Assembly: GCA_036343635.1 (NCBI GenBank)
Contig: JAYYVF010000099.1
Coordinates: 1 to 52,761 of the forward strand
Direction: 5' to 3'
From: GCA-2693325 sp036343635
Lineage (GTDB): Bacteria > Latescibacterota > UBA2968 > UBA8231
DNA length: 52,761 nucleotides
Both the position numbers and the translations under genes were made by a program. Shown piece after piece: positions 44,023-52,132 of this stretch (the first letter of the stretch is position 1; each line of letters starts with the position of its first letter). The notes below the pieces were generated by a model. It was given only the letters and a program-made list of their open reading frames with translations, was not told the DNA's origin and ran no database searches.

Positions 44023-44409
44023 AAACTCCTTAAAACCCAAATGGAGGGGTTTGATCTCAAATCAATTAAACGCCCTTCTAACATGCAGACACAAACCCCA
44101 AGCATCAATAGTTTTGTAACACAAATCTACTCCTTTGATTATGGTACACATTTCATTCATAGAAAGCACAAAGGAGAAAGCATTCATGGACCTTTAAAAC
44201 AATCGGAAGACTTATCGCTTCGGTAAGAACAATATTGGGGGTTGACGCCTACGCTAATATAAGAGACGTTCTCTGTTCCTTTCGTTATCTTTTTAGATAC
44301 AATTTTAGCCCCGGCGGTTCTTAGTAGTCGACCGCAATCTGGTTCCGTCAAGCAAGGTGCTCATACTTGGTTTTGTTTTTTACTTTACAGTGAATTGGAG
44401 ATTTTTAAT
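44023..44409. other. dnaA upstream region
   Basis: This 387-nt region divides the XRE regulator and dnaA, which point away from each other. I see no further gene in it. Besides the proposed dnaA promoter at 44235-44263 there is a C/T-rich stretch before the dnaA start. No perfect DnaA box was found here. Confidence 0.4.
44235..44263 (+). promoter_or_regulatory. Possible dnaA promoter
   Basis: TTGGGG at 44235-44240 and TATAAG at 44258-44263 stand 17 nt apart, a good sigma-70 spacing, about 147 nt before the dnaA start. TTGACG within the spacer is a better -35 word but has no -10 at the right distance. The match is moderate and unproved. Confidence 0.3.
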
Positions 44410-45786
44410 TTGTTAGTTGAGGAATGTTGGGAGGAGTGGACACATTGTTTACGGGAAATTCGGGACCAAATAAACCCCAGAAGTTATGAGCAATGGTTTT
44501 CCAGAACCGAGGCAACTCTTGTAGCCCCAACAACTCTCCGAATAATAGTCGCAGATGCAATCTCCGCAGATTGGCTACGTAAACATTATCAAAACATGGT
44601 AGAAGATGTCGTTTACAACACTACCCAAATCAGAGCAAATATCGAGTTCATACCACATGTCGAAAAAGCGCTTCGAAACAACCTAAACCAGGATCTATTC
44701 GAATCCGTCACTCCAGAAGATCAACGTGACTCCGAAACAAGACAGGTCCCACCCATAGAACCAAGACTAGGTAATCTTTCTAATTATACTTTTGATAATT
44801 TTGTAGTTGGCGATACAAATAGGATGGCCTTCTCATCCGCCTATACAATAGCCGGCAATCATTCACAAACTCAGTACAACCCTCTTTTTATTTTTGGAGG
44901 GCCCGGTCTCGGAAAAACCCATCTTTTAAGAGCAATCGAAAACCGAGTCCATCTAGAACACACGGCCCAACGTGTCATGTACGTCACCGCCGAAGAATAT
45001 ATGCGTCGTTTTATCGAAGCAATTCAAGATCGATCCACTAAGGATTTCAAAGAATTGTTTCGTAAAATAGATATACTATTGGTCGACGACGTACAGTTTC
45101 TCTTGAAGGGAGAGCAGACCCAAAACGAATTTTTTCACACATTCAATGCCCTTCATGAAAAAAACTGCAAGGTTGTCTTAACATGCGATCGGTCCCCTGA
45201 TAAAATCGAGGACATCGAGGAACGGTTACGGTCTCGATTCAAATGGGGTTTAGTAACCGGTATTGAACAACCAGACCTCATCACGCGTATTGCGATCATC
45301 GAATCCAAAGCCAAATCTTTAAACCTTGACCTTGGAAAAGATACAGTTGCTTTAATCGCCAACCATGCCGCTTCTAATGTTCGTGAAATCGAGGGCGTAC
45401 TTACCTCACTCACCGCACATGTTGCAATACATCAAAGTAATATTGGCACCGACACTGTTAATGCGGTCCTCCGTCAAAGAGGTCGTGTCACATATGGAAT
45501 GCGTGATATATCAAATGTCCAGCTTGCTGTTTCTGAATCGACAGGGATTCCCATTGCACTTATGGTTGGCAGATCTCGAAAACAAGAGGTCGTTCACGCC
45601 AGATATCTTGCTATATATCTGGCACATACAGTAACCAAAGACACTTACTCAGCGATAGGTTCTCAATTCGGTGGACGAGACCATAGTACCGTTCTATATG
45701 CAATCCAATCAATCAGCAATCGACTCAAACTTGACCCGGTACTGAAACAAAGGGTTAGTAGTTTGTTGGACCAATTAGATGCTTAA
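44410..45786 (+). CDS. dnaA: Chromosomal replication initiator protein DnaA
   Basis: DnaA binds oriC, opens the duplex and loads the helicase. Domain I is at the N-terminus (VEECWEEWTHCLREIRDQIN). The AAA+ core has IFGGPGLGKTHLLRA as Walker A, ILLVDDVQFLLKGEQTQNEF as Walker B and CDRSPDKIEDIEERLRSRF as sensor and box VII. The C-terminal domain has the DnaA signature YSAIGSQFGGRDHSTVLYAI. I place the start at the TTG at 44410, 9 nt after GGAG; the TTG at 44395 is the alternative and adds five residues. Its stop overlaps the stop of the convergent dnaE2 gene. No dnaN or recF follows, unlike the usual order. Confidence 0.96.
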   Translation: MLVEECWEEWTHCLREIRDQINPRSYEQWFSRTEATLVAPTTLRIIVADAISADWLRKHYQNMVEDVVYNTTQIRANIEFIPHVEKALRNNLNQDLFESVTPEDQRDSETRQVPPIEPRLGNLSNYTFDNFVVGDTNRMAFSSAYTIAGNHSQTQYNPLFIFGGPGLGKTHLLRAIENRVHLEHTAQRVMYVTAEEYMRRFIEAIQDRSTKDFKELFRKIDILLVDDVQFLLKGEQTQNEFFHTFNALHEKNCKVVLTCDRSPDKIEDIEERLRSRFKWGLVTGIEQPDLITRIAIIESKAKSLNLDLGKDTVALIANHAASNVREIEGVLTSLTAHVAIHQSNIGTDTVNAVLRQRGRVTYGMRDISNVQLAVSESTGIPIALMVGRSRKQEVVHARYLAIYLAHTVTKDTYSAIGSQFGGRDHSTVLYAIQSISNRLKLDPVLKQRVSSLLDQLDA

Positions 45787-48700
45787 TTCACACGCTTTTT
45801 AACTGATGAGAAGCGCTCCGTCTGAATAGCCATTTCTTCTCGACCACCTTGAGAGTTCGCGTGACCAACATAACCACCTGATATTCCATCAAGTTTGTAA
45901 AGCCTGAGAGCCGTTAAACCCAACCAACCATTTTTGTTTTGCAATATTCCTTCCACTAATAGAGCCGAAGATCTGATAATTTCTTCGTAACGTTTCTGTA
46001 TTTTACTAAAAATGACCGTTTGAATATATCCTGTTTCATCTTCGAGTGTTATAAACATAACCCCGTTCGCCGTTGGGGGCTTTTGCTTCAGTATCGCCAA
46101 TCCAGCAATGCGCACAAAAATTTTCTGCTCTGACGTACTGGTAATACTACGACATAATTCTATCGTTTTTACAGAAAATTCATTTAAATATCGACGGAAA
46201 AACGATAAGGGATGAATCATAGAAGTTCGTTGTGTCTCAAGGTCCCAAGCAATCCTCTCCTGCAGAGATAACTCAGGAAAATCCGGGACCTCTTCAATCA
46301 AATAAACCGGAGTAGAAAAAAGGTTAGGCTGTTCAAATAAATTCTTTCGGTTGAACATTAACCCTATTTCCCAAATGGCTCGGCGTCTGCTCTCCGCTAT
46401 ACTATCTAATGCAGCCCCTTTACCCAGAGCAACGAGAGCATCGCGGGAAATAACCGTTCGTCTAAAAATATCTTCGATAGAAGAAAAATTAGACACCATG
46501 CGAGCCCAAACGATTCTTTTTGCAATATTAATGGAAATGCCGATCACCGATGTTAGAGGTTTACGAATACAAGGACCTTTATGATCAAAAACTTCCAGTG
46601 TGTAACGTACATGCGATCTATTTATATCCGGCGAAAGCATTCTCACATTGAGGCGCTTTGCTTCTTCCTCTAGTGTTTGTAACGGATACATCCCTGGATG
46701 GTGTTGCATCACCGCAGCCATATATGCAGCCGGAAAATACAGTTTCAGCCAAACAGACTGATATACGATCTTTGCAAAAGCTGCTGCGTGACTCCGACAA
46801 AACCCATACCCCACAAAATTGGCAACTTTGTCAAATACAATCGTTGCCGTGGATCGATCTACGCCTTTATAAACCGCCCCACTTATGAAATTATTTCGCA
46901 TATCCAGCAATTTTTCCTGGCTACGTCTTTTCGACATCTCTGAACGAAAATCGTCTGCTGCCGCGAGCGACATACCCGAGAACTGGTTGGCTATTTCAAG
47001 AATCTGTTCCTGAAATAGAATAATCCCATAAGTATCCTTAAGAATAGGCTCCAAATCGGGATGGTCATAAGATACCGACTCTAATCCCTTCCTTCTGCGA
47101 ATATACGGGTGTACCATCCCACCCTGGAGGGGCCCCGGGCGAAATAATGCAATCTGGGAAATTAAATCGTTAAAACAATTTGGTTCATGTACTGCCAAAA
47201 GGTGCATCTGACCTTGAGATTCAATTTGGAAAGTGCCAAGACTCTTTCCTGACCGGAGGTATTGATAAACCTTTTCATCATCGTGAGATATACAATCTAA
47301 GGAAATATTTTTACCGTAGTGTTTATTAACCATTTCTTCTGCCTCACTTATCGAGGCAAGCATACGTAAACCTAAAACATCTAACTTGATCAAACCTAAA
47401 TGATCTAAATCGTCCTTGTCGAACTGTATGACCTTGACACCATTTTTTGACACCTGTATTGGGGTAAAATGCGAAAGTGGCAAATTAGATAAAACCATAC
47501 CCCCTGAGTGTAGACCTAAATGTCGCGGGCAATCCTGGAGTGATTCTACAGCATTCAAAATTAATTCGAGACGGCCCCTACATATTTTTTTCCCTAATAC
47601 ATCGGTAAATTCCCGAATAGAATTTGGTTCTGTGTGAGGCACAAGCTTCGTTATTTTTGAAATCTTCTTGTTCGTAAAGCCGTAAACCTTTAATACCTCG
47701 CGTAGGGCTAAGCGAAGGCGGAACGTCACCATCGTACCGGTCATTGCTGTGTGTTCGATCCCGAACCGGGATTCTATCCATCCGATTATTTCTTCACGAC
47801 GTTCACTATCAAAATCTATGTCTATATCTGGAGTGCCCTTTCTACCTCTATGAAGAAAACGTTCAAATAGCAATCCGTGTTCAATCGGGTCTACTTGTGT
47901 TATACCTAATAAATACGCCACTATACTGTTCGCCGCTGATCCACGACCACTACATCGAATTCCCCAACAACGGGCCTGTTTTACCACCTCTCTGACAACC
48001 AAAAAAAAATCAGCAATATTTAAATCGTAAATAACACAAAGCTCTTTATTCAACTGTCGAAGTGCCGTCACCAAAGAGACCTCATACTTATTTAACAATT
48101 CAGAATAGCACAATCGTGCAAGAAATTGATTACCCGTGACACCCTTTGGAAGTTTTGCTGCTGGCGCTACGACGGTCTCCTTAAGAATATTACAATCGCA
48201 AACATCTGCGATTTCTTTTGTCGCAAAAATTGAATTTTTAGGTAGAACCGAACTATTCAACTTGTATTTCAAATAGGCCTGTGTGTTTTTACTTCGGCCA
48301 GGATGAAACGAATCTAGAGTGATTCCCAATCTTATACATGTTTGCAAATCGAAACGCTTAAAATCATCAATCCTAGCATATCGGGATGAATTGGTAGCCA
48401 CTGTTTTAACTGAACATTTCTCCGCAATAGAAATAAGCCGTTTCAGAATTATTTTTTCTTCCACGTTTTCGTGATACACCAACTCAACAAAAAGGTAATC
48501 TCCATAAATTGCTTTCAAGCGTTTAAGCCATGCTACGGCCTTTTTGTTTTCCCTATTTTTAACATATCTCCATAACCTACTTTCTGAACTACCGGTAATA
48601 CATATAACACCATCACTAAAATTAACATGTTCAGATTGAACAAAATTTTTTGGTTTAGTCACGTGATAGACGGTCAATAAGGAGCAAAGGTTTTTGTAAC

Positions 48701-48986
48701 CTCTTGTGTCTTTAGCCAAGAGAATAATGGAATCCTGGGTACTACATAGGGAACCAGCCCCCCTAAATAATTCTGGACGAAGGTCTACACCTATTATCGG
48801 TTTGATGCCATATTTAGCGCATGCACGCTGAAAACCGACACAGCCATACATCCCATTAACATCTGTTATAGCTAATCCTGTGTGAGATATTTCAGCTGCA
48901 CGTTTAACCAAATTTTCGGGCGAAGATCCACCCCAAAGAAAACTATACCAGGTATGGGAATTGAGATGTACGAAATTATCGGCCAT
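45783..48986 (-). CDS. dnaE2: Error-prone DNA polymerase III alpha subunit DnaE2 (ImuC)
   Basis: This C-family polymerase of 1067 residues performs translesion synthesis in the ImuB mutasome. The PHP domain begins HLNSHTWYSFLWGGSSPE; its usual HxH and DHD metal motifs are HLN and DVN here, so the PHP site is degenerate. The polymerase core has RCSGRGSAANSIVAYLLGIT and the catalytic GTPDIDIDFDSERRE. FVGYGFCRSHAAAFAKIVY and PAAYMAAVMQHHPGMYP are hallmarks of DnaE2. The OB fold has VMFITLEDETGYIQTVIF. It overlaps the ImuB-like gene by 11 nt, so translation is coupled. A replicative DnaE must lie elsewhere. Confidence 0.93.
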   Translation of the reverse strand: MADNFVHLNSHTWYSFLWGGSSPENLVKRAAEISHTGLAITDVNGMYGCVGFQRACAKYGIKPIIGVDLRPELFRGAGSLCSTQDSIILLAKDTRGYKNLCSLLTVYHVTKPKNFVQSEHVNFSDGVICITGSSESRLWRYVKNRENKKAVAWLKRLKAIYGDYLFVELVYHENVEEKIILKRLISIAEKCSVKTVATNSSRYARIDDFKRFDLQTCIRLGITLDSFHPGRSKNTQAYLKYKLNSSVLPKNSIFATKEIADVCDCNILKETVVAPAAKLPKGVTGNQFLARLCYSELLNKYEVSLVTALRQLNKELCVIYDLNIADFFLVVREVVKQARCWGIRCSGRGSAANSIVAYLLGITQVDPIEHGLLFERFLHRGRKGTPDIDIDFDSERREEIIGWIESRFGIEHTAMTGTMVTFRLRLALREVLKVYGFTNKKISKITKLVPHTEPNSIREFTDVLGKKICRGRLELILNAVESLQDCPRHLGLHSGGMVLSNLPLSHFTPIQVSKNGVKVIQFDKDDLDHLGLIKLDVLGLRMLASISEAEEMVNKHYGKNISLDCISHDDEKVYQYLRSGKSLGTFQIESQGQMHLLAVHEPNCFNDLISQIALFRPGPLQGGMVHPYIRRRKGLESVSYDHPDLEPILKDTYGIILFQEQILEIANQFSGMSLAAADDFRSEMSKRRSQEKLLDMRNNFISGAVYKGVDRSTATIVFDKVANFVGYGFCRSHAAAFAKIVYQSVWLKLYFPAAYMAAVMQHHPGMYPLQTLEEEAKRLNVRMLSPDINRSHVRYTLEVFDHKGPCIRKPLTSVIGISINIAKRIVWARMVSNFSSIEDIFRRTVISRDALVALGKGAALDSIAESRRRAIWEIGLMFNRKNLFEQPNLFSTPVYLIEEVPDFPELSLQERIAWDLETQRTSMIHPLSFFRRYLNEFSVKTIELCRSITSTSEQKIFVRIAGLAILKQKPPTANGVMFITLEDETGYIQTVIFSKIQKRYEEIIRSSALLVEGILQNKNGWLGLTALRLYKLDGISGGYVGHANSQGGREEMAIQTERFSSVKKRVN

Positions 48987-50094
48987 CTAAGGGCCTTAGG
49001 ACGTTAGCATCCTCGGGTACAAAAGTGTACATAATCGGAGTTGGAATAAAAAATTTTTGAGGAAATCTCCGATTCAGCGTAGGTTTTAGATTCTCCCAAT
49101 CCGAGGTTCCCCATAAATCTGATTGGACATTATCCAACTCTTTTAAATTAAATACCATTCTGTATTTGGTTACTCGCTCCTCAAATTGCAACAATCTCTT
49201 CAACAGATAAATACCAAGGGCGCAGATTTTTTTAACATCGCGTGTGGGGTTATCCAACGTTTTCATTCCCTTTTCATTTGACCCTTGTCCTAAACGTACT
49301 TCGAAAGAAACGATACCCATTCTCTCTTGGTTCAGAGCCATCTCAGTAGCTGCTACTATTTGCCTTTCATAGTCAGATTCAGAGTAATTCTCTTCCAGGG
49401 TATTCTCTATGGAGATACTATTTGGATTCCAATTCGGTATAATCCCAGTCGTTGATTCATCTGTTAAAAATTCAAAAAGGCGACGACCCTCTTGCCCAAA
49501 TTGTGAAGTAAGCTGACGAAGCGTTAACTTGGATAAAGCCAAAAGATCACGAAAACCCAGAAGATCTAATATCTCCAAACACTCTAAACCAAAGCCAAAG
49601 TGATACAAATCCGTCGTTTTAAAAGTCTCTAAAAACATCTGTTCTTTTTCCGGAGAAACGACCAAGAGCTGAGTACATTTTGCAGTAAATGCTGCTAACT
49701 TAGATAAGGTCCGTGTCCTTGCATATCCGGCCTTCGCCGAATATTTCTTTAGGCATCGCTTTAATTCCCATTTATCAAAGCTATTGATCTCTACCCATAA
49801 CTCCGGAGCTAAAACATAGTGAGCCGAAATTTGCGGAGTAGTTTGATAAAGGTCATTCATCACTGTCCGATAGTAGTTCTGCTCAAGGGTCTGCTGTCGA
49901 GATACTAAAATACATTTTGGATTTATAGAAGTAATTCTTGAAATCCCAAAACCCCTATTTATTGGAGAACCTGACATTTCTGACGATAATGCGTAGGCAC
50001 GTGACTTATGAATAACCACCAATTCTTTTCCAGAATTCCCGCCAGAATGCGCCATTGCACAAAAATTTGGCATGTGAAACATACCACAACCCAT
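48976..50094 (-). CDS. imuB: ImuB-like inactive Y-family polymerase homologue
   Basis: The 372-residue protein opens MGCGMFHMPNFCAMAHSGG in place of the catalytic Asp-x-Asp motif of Y-family polymerases, as expected for ImuB, which is a scaffold. LEILDLLGFRDLLALSKLT and LRQLTSQFGQEGRRLFEF are the helix-hairpin-helix of the thumb. The middle YVLAPELWVEI lacks the SxDE acidic pair. It overlaps dnaE2 by 11 nt and has AGGAGA before its ATG. ImuB joins DnaE2 to the sliding clamp; a clamp-binding peptide is not obvious in the shortened C-terminus. The protein is about 100 residues shorter than many ImuB proteins. Confidence 0.78.
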   Translation of the reverse strand: MGCGMFHMPNFCAMAHSGGNSGKELVVIHKSRAYALSSEMSGSPINRGFGISRITSINPKCILVSRQQTLEQNYYRTVMNDLYQTTPQISAHYVLAPELWVEINSFDKWELKRCLKKYSAKAGYARTRTLSKLAAFTAKCTQLLVVSPEKEQMFLETFKTTDLYHFGFGLECLEILDLLGFRDLLALSKLTLRQLTSQFGQEGRRLFEFLTDESTTGIIPNWNPNSISIENTLEENYSESDYERQIVAATEMALNQERMGIVSFEVRLGQGSNEKGMKTLDNPTRDVKKICALGIYLLKRLLQFEERVTKYRMVFNLKELDNVQSDLWGTSDWENLKPTLNRRFPQKFFIPTPIMYTFVPEDANVLRPLDGR

Positions 50095-50210
50095 ATAAAC
50101 TTTCTCCTATATGTAAATATAAAAATGTTTAAATACGCCTAAAGTCTTGCTACGCACGACATCTTAAAATGTTACCGTCTCACACGAATTATCTCCTAAC
50201 ACACATGAAC

Positions 50211-50525
50211 TTATTTACCAGAATTATTCTCATAAGAGACCGTCATAAAGGAATGCTGCTGTAAGGCACGGCTCAACGTTGAATGTTCTGATGCAACCAA
50301 TTGGTCAGGCTCTTCCAACTCAGAATCAGCTCTCAACGACGTAACGTTTGGGTTTGTTTCGGTTCGACTCTTGAATGTCAATAAATATCCCGCCGGTGCC
50401 ACGAATAAGAGGTCTGTTAAATAAAGTCCCTCTCTCAAGCAATCACTCACTTGATCTATATTATTCTCCCCGGTTTTGATATTAAAAGCAAGAATGAGAA
50501 CTCTCTCGTTTATAATATTTTTCAA
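50211..50525 (-). CDS. Small protein at the head of the mutasome operon, unknown
   Basis: In canonical cassettes the first gene is imuA (RecA-like, about 230 residues). Here the first frame encodes only 104 residues, starting MKNIINERVLILAFNIKTGE, with no Walker motif. I do not recognise it. The start is a TTG at 50525 with AAAGGAG 7 nt upstream; an ATG at 50558 would place the start inside the inverted repeat and is less likely. The gene is 116 nt ahead of imuB on the same strand. It may be a replaced or shrunken ImuA or an unrelated regulator. Confidence 0.6.
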   Translation of the reverse strand: MKNIINERVLILAFNIKTGENNIDQVSDCLREGLYLTDLLFVAPAGYLLTFKSRTETNPNVTSLRADSELEEPDQLVASEHSTLSRALQQHSFMTVSYENNSGK

Positions 50526-50555
50526 AATTTTACTCCTTTGATAACAAAAAGACTT

Positions 50556-50583
50556 CATATAGTATACAAATGTATACTATATG
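50556..50583. promoter_or_regulatory. Perfect 13-bp inverted repeat over the mutasome promoter, candidate operator
   Basis: The arms CATATAGTATACA and TGTATACTATATG are exact reverse complements with AA between them. On the minus strand a -35-like TGGACA begins just before the repeat and TATACT or TACTAT within the right arm could serve as -10, so a bound dimer would block the promoter. The repeat is about 30 nt before the start codon of the small first gene. A LexA box is the natural guess because ImuB/DnaE2 cassettes are SOS-controlled, but the sequence matches none of the LexA boxes I know (CTGT-N8-ACAG, GAAC-N4-GTTC, GTTC-N7-GTTC). Confidence 0.7.
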
Positions 50584-51259
50584 TCCAGTAAAAATATCAT
50601 TACATAAAAGATTTACATTCACGATTCAGGGAGCATTTCGGGAGCACAACAACGTTTCTACTATGCCAACAACTGGGGAGCACGCAGGAGCACAACAAAT
50701 ATTCTTGAAATCGGATTTATGAAAGACGCCCAGTTTAAAATTAAAATCTCAACTAAAAAGGAGCGAAAAGGCATTTGTGTCGCTGAATAGTCGGTCCGTA
50801 ATAAAAAATACAAAGTAACGCCTATATACATGCCCGAAAATAACAGCCCGTCACAGGGACGACTTTAACACGAAAGATCCAGCAATACTATAACCATTCT
50901 TGGTCTTTCGTAAGCAAAGAGCGATTTTATGTGGAAGTCTGTAAGAAAGACTCCGTCGGGAGCACGCGTTCAAGGCCCCCTAAAACAAAAAAATATACCA
51001 AAAAAATCTAAGTCCGAGGAATCAGGAGGGTCTGGTGATTGGGACGGCGCTTCTTACTTTTTTGGTATACAGGAATTAAAAAAATATTATTCATATAGGT
51101 GTAGTAACACCGACTAAGCCCGGCAGGGTTATAGCATCGCCGTGGATCTGACAAATTTCAAAAAATAAATAATGTTCAGAGACGATTTGTGTGTCTACTT
51201 GCTCTTTGTCAATTGTTGCCAAAACATAAACGATCAAAAGGTTGATATTTTCTTTTCTC
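50584..51259. other. Gene-poor 676-nt region between the mutasome operon and queC
   Basis: I find no convincing gene or RNA here. It contains the GGGAGCAC repeats (50629-50965) and a stem CGAAAGATCC (50871-50880) with GGTCTTTCG (50902-50910) that can pair with one bulged T but has no T-run after it. Short frames on both strands look non-coding. No tRNA fold was found. Confidence 0.4.
50629..50965. repeat. Five copies of a GGGAGCAC-type word
   Basis: GGGAGCA(T) occurs at 50629-50635, GGGAGCAC at 50640-50647 and 50676-50683, GGAGCAC at 50687-50693 and GGGAGCAC at 50958-50965. Two copies extend to a shared GGAGCACAACAA (50641-50652 and 50687-50698). The first four form two pairs spaced 11 and about 10 bp, one helical turn each. 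This looks like a small array of protein-binding sites upstream of the mutasome operon. Confidence 0.5.
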
Positions 51260-51958
51260 TCAAGAAATAAACTTTTGATATCCAGCGGCTCGCAGTTCGC
51301 AAGCAGGACATTCATTACATCCATAGCCCCATTCAAGGCGATTCGAACGATTGCCATTGTAACAGGTATGCGTAAATTCCTTCATCACCTCTATCAAGCC
51401 TGAACCACCGATTTTTTCGGCCATGTCCCACGTAGACGCCTTATCAATCCACATCAAGGGCGTATGTAAAACAAACCTTGTTTCCATCCCCAAGTTCAAC
51501 ACAACCTGCATAGCCTTGATAGCGTCATCTCTACAATCAGGATAGCCAGAGTAATCCGTTTCACATACCCCAGTAACAAGATTTTTTATGCCCCGCCGAT
51601 ACGCTATGGAAGCAGATAACGTCAGAAACATTAAATTTCGACCGGGGACAAAGGTATTCGGCAATCCCTGCTCTGATATCTCAATTTCAACAGGTTTCGT
51701 TAAAGAAGTTTGGCTTATTTGGCCTAAAACGTTTAAATCGATGAGATGATCATCACCTAATTTCGCTTTCCATTCCGAATTTTGTTTTTTAAACTCTTCA
51801 AGAATCGGCAATCGGCAAGTCAATTCCACGCTGTGCCTTTGACCATAATCGAAACCTATAGTTTCCACCCTATTGAATTTTTCAAGAGCCCAAGCAAGGC
51901 AAGTAGCAGAATCTTGACCACCAGAAAACAGCACTAACGCCTCTTGATCTCGTTGCAT
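51260..51958 (-). CDS. queC: 7-cyano-7-deazaguanine synthase QueC
   Basis: QueC turns 7-carboxy-7-deazaguanine into preQ0 with ATP and ammonia, on the way to queuosine in tRNA. The ATP pyrophosphatase loop is LVLFSGGQDSATCLAWALEK, and FDYGQRHSVEL follows. The C-terminal zinc site is WGYGCNECPACELRAAGY with a fourth cysteine in THTCYNGN. The ATG at 51958 is preceded by AGAGGG; the longer frame from 52006 is not needed. The length of 232 residues is usual. queE, which makes the substrate, is divergent 174 nt away. Confidence 0.95.
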   Translation of the reverse strand: MQRDQEALVLFSGGQDSATCLAWALEKFNRVETIGFDYGQRHSVELTCRLPILEEFKKQNSEWKAKLGDDHLIDLNVLGQISQTSLTKPVEIEISEQGLPNTFVPGRNLMFLTLSASIAYRRGIKNLVTGVCETDYSGYPDCRDDAIKAMQVVLNLGMETRFVLHTPLMWIDKASTWDMAEKIGGSGLIEVMKEFTHTCYNGNRSNRLEWGYGCNECPACELRAAGYQKFIS

Positions 51959-52102
51959 TCGCAAACCCTCTTGGTTAACAGAAATCAACATGACCAATCG
52001 ATTCATTTCTGACGTACAACAATCGGACTATGTAAAATGAGCGATTGTATTACTTTTTTATATTAGCATATAACATACTTACGATAGAAAATATAACCAG
52101 TA

Positions 52103-52117
52103 GGGGTTTTTAAACCC
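52103..52117 (+). other. Short hairpin just before the queE ribosome-binding site
   Basis: GGGTTT and AAACCC at 52104-52117 form a 6-bp stem with a TT loop, followed by GAAAAAGGAAC, which holds the ribosome-binding site. Genes of queuosine synthesis are often controlled by preQ1 riboswitches placed here, but the conserved preQ1-I loop sequence is not visible. Confidence 0.3.
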
Positions 52118-52132
52118 GAAAAAGGAACGGCA

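Noticed and set aside
50871..50910. Inverted repeat CGAAAGATCC / GGTCTTTCG as a terminator
   Set aside because: No run of T follows on either strand and the loop is over 20 nt, so it is not an intrinsic terminator; an RNA element remains possible but unsupported.
50941..50985. tRNA-like TTCAA loop in the gene-poor region
   Set aside because: The flanking bases cannot form a T-arm or acceptor stem, so there is no tRNA fold.
50929..51117. A 62-residue plus-strand frame containing one of the repeat words
   Set aside because: It is lysine- and serine-rich with no motif, lies in a repeat-bearing gap, and looks non-coding.
51091..51357. An 88-residue minus-strand frame overlapping the end of queC
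   Set aside because: Its first third is only a shifted reading of queC. The rest is reasonably protein-like but has no start of its own with a ribosome-binding site, so I did not call it.
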